Shown piece by piece: positions 24,151 to 27,432 of a DNA stretch of 27,432 nt. Source of the DNA: UBA6821 sp044236545. Lineage in GTDB: Bacteria; Verrucomicrobiota; Verrucomicrobiia; Chthoniobacterales; UBA6821. The stretch is from the NCBI GenBank assembly GCA_044236545.1, contig JBIIGI010000028.1, positions 1-27,432 of the forward strand. The letters run 5' to 3'. Position numbers and translations under genes: made by a program. Numbering within the stretch: the first letter of the stretch is position 1; every line of letters starts with the position of its first letter. Below the pieces are notes generated by a model. The model had not been told where the DNA came from. It made no database searches and worked only from the letters and a program-made list of their open reading frames with translations.

Positions 24151-24684
24151 TCACCATCCCTCGGTGACTTTGCCCGCGAGTTTTTCCGCCATGCGCTGGG
24201 CCGCGATCGGATAATTGATGTTCTGGCTGGTGACAATATCGGAGTTCACGCGGCCGGACTCGGTGAAGAAGGGGGTTGTCCCCACGGCTTTCCCCTGCTG
24301 GAGAACCGAACCCGTGAGGCGGTCGACAATGCGATAACTCACGGTAAGGGTGAGTTCGAACTCCGATGTCTGGAGCACGTTGTTGGCGAAAATCCGCATC
24401 GGTTGTCGCTGAATGCTCTCGATCGTCCCCTCGAGGATGGCGTCGGCGCGGTCGGCAGATTCGATCGTGTAGGTGCCGTCCTGCTGAAACTGCTTTACCA
24501 CCGCATCGGCTGTCTGGGCCTCGAGACGGGGGGTCACCGTGTTGTTCTTGAACGTGTTCACTGCGATCGTGGAGACGCGCCGCATCGGCGTCGGCCTGAT
24601 CTCCCCGACATGGTAACCGCAACCGTCAAGCGAGAGCATCCCGGCAAACGAGAGAGCAACGATGGGGAGGGAGGGGAGTCTCAT
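24151..24684 (-). CDS. lptE: LptE-like LPS assembly lipoprotein
   Basis: LptE is the outer-membrane lipoprotein that plugs and matures the LptD barrel. The 177-residue product has a signal peptide with a Cys at 22 (LDGC). Asp at -2 departs from the usual lipobox, but CGYHVG right after it is the typical LptE start. The rest fits the family: RRVSTIAVNTFKNNTVTPRLE, the VVKQFQQDG helix, RADAILEGTIESI, FELTLTVSYRIVDRLTG and a C-terminal helix AAQRMAEKLAGKV. Its ATG overlaps the stop of the BamD-like gene (ATGA, 24684-24681), so two envelope-assembly genes appear coupled. Its partner lptD is elsewhere in the window. Assignment rests on motif pattern and context. Confidence 0.82.
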   Translation of the reverse strand: MRLPSLPIVALSFAGMLSLDGCGYHVGEIRPTPMRRVSTIAVNTFKNNTVTPRLEAQTADAVVKQFQQDGTYTIESADRADAILEGTIESIQRQPMRIFANNVLQTSEFELTLTVSYRIVDRLTGSVLQQGKAVGTTPFFTESGRVNSDIVTSQNINYPIAAQRMAEKLAGKVTEGW

Positions 24685-25907
24685 GGAGCGAGCGGGGTCT
24701 TCTGAACGGGGGCTTGGGAAGGAGGTTCCTGGAGGGGGATCGGGCTGGCATCCCTCATGCTCCCCCTCATCTCCGGACGAGGAAGCGGCGGTTCCTCCCC
24801 CACGATCGCCTTTCGGGAAGGCCCGTCGTAGTCGGCGAGCGCCGTCGTCTCGACCTGGGCTTGGAGGCGTCGGCGTTCCGCCAGACGCTCACCCGTCTCC
24901 GGACGTTCCTGGCCGACGCGCAACGAATCCTCGCCGTAGAGAGCCTTGAGCTCATCCAGTCGGGTTTTGGCCGCGGAGGAATCGGAACTCTGAGGGAAGC
25001 GGCGGATCACGTCGTTGTAGTAGATGGACGCGGCCTTGTAATCCTTCGAAAAATCGTAGAAACGGGCGATCCTGAGGGTGTCTCCAGACTCGCGCGACAG
25101 CATTGTCTTCATGTTTTCACCGGCCTGACGGGTCTTCTCGCTGTTGGGATACTGCAGCAGGAAGTCCTGGTAGTTGTTCTGCGACTCTTTGAGTGCCGAA
25201 AGGTCCTGCGATTTGCCCGACATTCCCAGCCGCTGGTAGACATAGCCGATCTGGTAGAGGGCATCGTCGCAGGCGGAGCTGTTGGGATACTTGTCGAGTA
25301 GCTTCTGGTATTCGGCGATCGCCTCCTTCGCCTTCCCCTGCTTCTCCATCGCAAGCCCCAGATTGAACTGGGTGATGGCGGCGTGCTTGCTGTAAGGGGC
25401 CATCTTCAGGATTGACGCGTACATCTCCTCCGCACGCTCCATCGAGCGGACCGTGGGGATTCCGAGAAACTTCACCCGGGCACCGTTGAGGTAGGCGTTG
25501 GCAATGGTGATTTCCTCGGACACGGCCTCCTCAAACTTCGGGGTCTGCGGGCACTTCTGCAGCAGCGTCTGGTAGGCCTTGAATGCGGCGTCGATATCAC
25601 CCTTCTTTTGCAACTGCCTGGCCAGTTGGAACTGGGCCGTAGGGGCCTCGGTGCTCTTGGGTGCGAGCCGGAGAACCGTGCGGTAAGCGGCGATCGCCTT
25701 GTCGGTCTCGCCCTCGTCTGCATAGCCATCGGCAAGCGCCAGTTGCTCGGCGGGAGATCCGGCAACCGAGAGTTTGGTCTCGATCGGCGCGGTCTTCACC
25801 AATCCCTCCGACTCGGATCTCAGCGATGCCGGGACAAGGAAAAGCACCGCGGCGGCAAGGCATCCCTGGACAGGAAGGAGAGAGGCTTTGATCCCTGAGT
25901 GTGGCAT
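24681..25907 (-). CDS. bamD: BamD-like tetratricopeptide envelope protein
   Basis: A 408-residue exported TPR protein. Residues about 53-240 form TPR units (DKAIAAYRTVLRLAPKS, DAAFKAYQTLLQKCP, AEEMYASILKMAPYS, KEAIAEYQKLLDKYPNS). The following part matches BamD: YQDFLLQYPNSEKTRQAGENM and RIARFYDFSKDYKAASIYY with RRFPQSSDS. BamD supports BamA in folding outer-membrane proteins. This protein is longer than typical BamD (about 250 residues) and ends in a Pro-rich tail. The signal peptide has a Cys, but hydrophobic residues continue after it, so lipidation is doubtful. ATG 25907 was chosen over an upstream TTG at 25922. lptE is coupled behind it. Confidence 0.75.
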   Translation of the reverse strand: MPHSGIKASLLPVQGCLAAAVLFLVPASLRSESEGLVKTAPIETKLSVAGSPAEQLALADGYADEGETDKAIAAYRTVLRLAPKSTEAPTAQFQLARQLQKKGDIDAAFKAYQTLLQKCPQTPKFEEAVSEEITIANAYLNGARVKFLGIPTVRSMERAEEMYASILKMAPYSKHAAITQFNLGLAMEKQGKAKEAIAEYQKLLDKYPNSSACDDALYQIGYVYQRLGMSGKSQDLSALKESQNNYQDFLLQYPNSEKTRQAGENMKTMLSRESGDTLRIARFYDFSKDYKAASIYYNDVIRRFPQSSDSSAAKTRLDELKALYGEDSLRVGQERPETGERLAERRRLQAQVETTALADYDGPSRKAIVGEEPPLPRPEMRGSMRDASPIPLQEPPSQAPVQKTPLAP

Positions 25908-25950
25908 GATCGAAAAAATCAACGCTAGGGAAGAAGCACGCCCAGCGTCA

Positions 25951-25975
25951 AGAAGGCGTCAAGGCAGACGCCTTT
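25951..25975 (-). terminator. Hairpin after the PA14-like gene, probable terminator
   Basis: AAGGCGTC (25953-25960) and GACGCCTT (25967-25974) form a perfect 8-bp stem with a 6-nt loop, extendable by a G-T pair. It overlaps the stop codon of the upstream gene and lies in the 66-bp gap before bamD. The minus-strand continuation is only moderately T-rich (CTTCTTG). Confidence 0.4.
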
Positions 25976-27380
25976 ACTTAGTGGCAGTGAAGACAACGGG
26001 GGTCGGCGCTGTCTCGGGAGCTTTCTCAACAGGCTCCCAATCGAAGCGTGCGTTCGGAGGGGGCGTCATGTCGGGTTTTTCGTAGGGGGGAACCTTCTCC
26101 CCCTTCTTGACTTGAAAAACGGGGTAGGCCGCGAATTCCGGCTTGAAGGTTCTCTTCGGGTAAGGGGTCATCGGGTTTTCCTCCTCGATCATCAGCAGGG
26201 AGGAAAAGATCCCCTGGGGGATCTTGCCGAGAAGGATTTCTATCGGATACGTCTTGCCGCGTTCCACCTGGAACCACGCCCCCTTGGCCACGGCTTCCTT
26301 GGCGTCGAAGGTCACGCCGGGAAATTCCGAAGCGGTCAGTTCCCGCTGGGGGGACTGCACGAAGACATTCTTCCCGTCGAATCGCACGGCCAGAAGGTTG
26401 TCCCCCTTGCCGACAAAACGGAATTTTCCATCACGCGGCGCGATGACATTCCCCTTGTAATGGATGACCCAATGGCTCGGCTTGACCTCCTTCTCCACGG
26501 AGAAGGCCTCCGGGGCCTTGGCCGCGTCAATCGAAGGAATGAAAACCTGAAAGGCCGTCAGAGGATCCTTTGCCTCGTAGAACGAATCCCTCAGGATGGA
26601 CTCGTTCCACTGGCCCTTGAAAAACCGCCTCAGTACATCGATGTTACCCAACGTCGATTGTGTATACTGACCCGGCGCTCCATACAGTCCTTCGTCCGCG
26701 ATCGAAGTGCCGGCCCGTTGCTTCGTTCCGGGCAGGAATTTACTGGACTGTTTGAGATCGTAGAAGCGTCCCACCAGACCGGGGGGGCCTCCGGCACCTC
26801 GGAATCCGAAGGCGGTCATTCCGGCCATCCCACCTCCCGATGCGGATGCGCTCACCGAGGAGGAACTGGCGCCGGCAGCCATGCTGGCGGAACCCATCTC
26901 ACGCATCACGGAGGCCATCACGTCGGGACCGGCCAAGCCGCTCATCTCAACGGCGGGAAGAGCAATGGAAGTGTTGGCAGCAGTCGAGGTGATGCGCTTG
27001 GAAACAGCCGGCGCGCTCATGCTGGCGGTCTTTTTCGCCATCTTCACCTTGTGTTCCACGGATTTTGCTCCGGGATTGGAGGTGGGTGGGGGAGCCGTGA
27101 ACTTGAGTTTGTCCTTCCGACTCTGGACCACTTGCACGACGAGGAGCGTGGCCGCCCCGATCAGGATCACGTGAAGCAGAAGGCTCAGGACGAAGAAACT
27201 CCCGCTCCATGCCAGCCAGCGCTTCCAGAGTGATTGTTTCACCGGACCTGGCTGATGCATGGCTTCGTTCGCCCCCACGGCCGCCTCATCCTTGACCGTC
27301 GCGTGGGAATGTCCGTCACTCCCCTCCCCGCGGGCCGGGAGAACGGGCTCGGATTCGGAATGGTCGGGTGTGGCGGACAT
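25974..27380 (-). CDS. Membrane-anchored protein with PA14-like C-terminal domain, function unknown
   Basis: A 468-residue protein I cannot assign to a named gene. About 56 cytoplasmic, acidic residues precede one membrane segment (about 57-86). A Pro/Lys-rich stretch follows (KFTAPPPTSNPGAK, HKVKMAKK), then a Ser/Ala/Gly/Met low-complexity linker (about 160-195). From about 200 the sequence resembles PA14-type beta-sandwich domains: GLVGRFYDLKQ, DGKFRFVGKGDNLLAVRFDGKNV and a later VERGKTYPIEILLGKIPQG. The C-terminus is Pro-rich. The N-terminal topology recalls TonB-like energy transducers, but no TonB C-terminal domain is visible. ATG 27380 starts 52 bp from the window end; the neighbour to the right is unknown. 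Confidence 0.8.
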   Translation of the reverse strand: MSATPDHSESEPVLPARGEGSDGHSHATVKDEAAVGANEAMHQPGPVKQSLWKRWLAWSGSFFVLSLLLHVILIGAATLLVVQVVQSRKDKLKFTAPPPTSNPGAKSVEHKVKMAKKTASMSAPAVSKRITSTAANTSIALPAVEMSGLAGPDVMASVMREMGSASMAAGASSSSVSASASGGGMAGMTAFGFRGAGGPPGLVGRFYDLKQSSKFLPGTKQRAGTSIADEGLYGAPGQYTQSTLGNIDVLRRFFKGQWNESILRDSFYEAKDPLTAFQVFIPSIDAAKAPEAFSVEKEVKPSHWVIHYKGNVIAPRDGKFRFVGKGDNLLAVRFDGKNVFVQSPQRELTASEFPGVTFDAKEAVAKGAWFQVERGKTYPIEILLGKIPQGIFSSLLMIEEENPMTPYPKRTFKPEFAAYPVFQVKKGEKVPPYEKPDMTPPPNARFDWEPVEKAPETAPTPVVFTATK

Positions 27381-27432
27381 GAATGGAAATGGAGAGGAAG
27401 GAACGAGGAATGTCGGAGGTCGGAATGGATCG

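Noticed and set aside
24089..24622. 177-codon minus-strand frame overlapping lptE
   Set aside because: It is a frame-shifted shadow of lptE with no recognisable motif.
26112..27233. 373-codon plus-strand frame opposite the PA14-like gene
   Set aside because: Gly/His/Arg-rich translation without recognisable domains; the minus-strand frame has a coherent signal, membrane and domain layout.
1..27432. tRNA, rRNA, CRISPR array, intact insertion sequence, restriction or other defence genes
   Set aside because: Reading through the gaps gave no tRNA-like cloverleaf, no regularly spaced direct repeats and no transposase or nuclease signature.

Overview
The window is GC-rich, densely coded bacterial chromosome from a diderm (Gram-negative-type) organism. 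LPS-transport proteins (LptD and an LptE-like lipoprotein), a BamD-like outer-membrane assembly factor, a PEP-CTERM protein, futalosine-pathway menaquinone genes (mqnA, mqnE) and a tandem pair of GspE/PilB ATPases together suggest the PVC group, most plausibly Verrucomicrobiota. That placement is inference from gene content; there is no rRNA gene here. Canonical Shine-Dalgarno sequences are scarce, so several starts were chosen by homology and operon spacing.

Layout, left to right. A 5'-complete adk runs off the left edge on the minus strand and is divergent from two consecutive GspE/PilB-family secretion/pilus ATPases. A minus-strand operon secG-panC-nadB follows (panC and nadB overlap by 4 nt). 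Divergent from secG is a plus-strand run accB-accC-thiE-MidA-type methyltransferase, covering the acetyl-CoA carboxylase biotin subunits, thiamine phosphate synthesis and a respiratory-complex-type methyltransferase. The methyltransferase overlaps the convergent lptD by 20 bp at the 3' ends. Next is a complete minus-strand phosphate operon pstS-pstC-pstA-pstB-phoU, preceded by a lipoate-ligase/octanoyltransferase-family gene. Divergent from that are parB, an acyl-lipid/acyl-CoA desaturase and a secreted PEP-CTERM protein with a phytase-like esterase domain. A minus-strand mqnE-mqnA pair (4-nt overlap), then bamD-lptE (4-nt overlap), then a membrane-anchored protein with a PA14-like domain fill the rest.

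The only gap over 300 bp, between lptE and mqnE (23573-24150), is not empty. It holds a roughly 420-bp element bounded by imperfect 20-bp inverted repeats (16/20 identical), with a second inner pair of inverted repeats and a cluster of strong hairpins. It looks like a non-autonomous mobile or dispersed repeat (MITE/REP-like) and is the least explained structure in the window.

Otherwise the content is core metabolism and envelope biogenesis. I found no defence system, CRISPR array, tRNA, rRNA, intact insertion sequence or clearly new multi-gene system. Points worth a second look are the MITE-like element, substituted ATPase motifs in the first GspE-like protein, a cysteine-free LptD, a nine-G tract in a possible lptD promoter, an A9 tract at the predicted catalytic lysine of the lipoate-ligase-family gene, a histone-like basic tail on AccB, and a parB without parA next to it.
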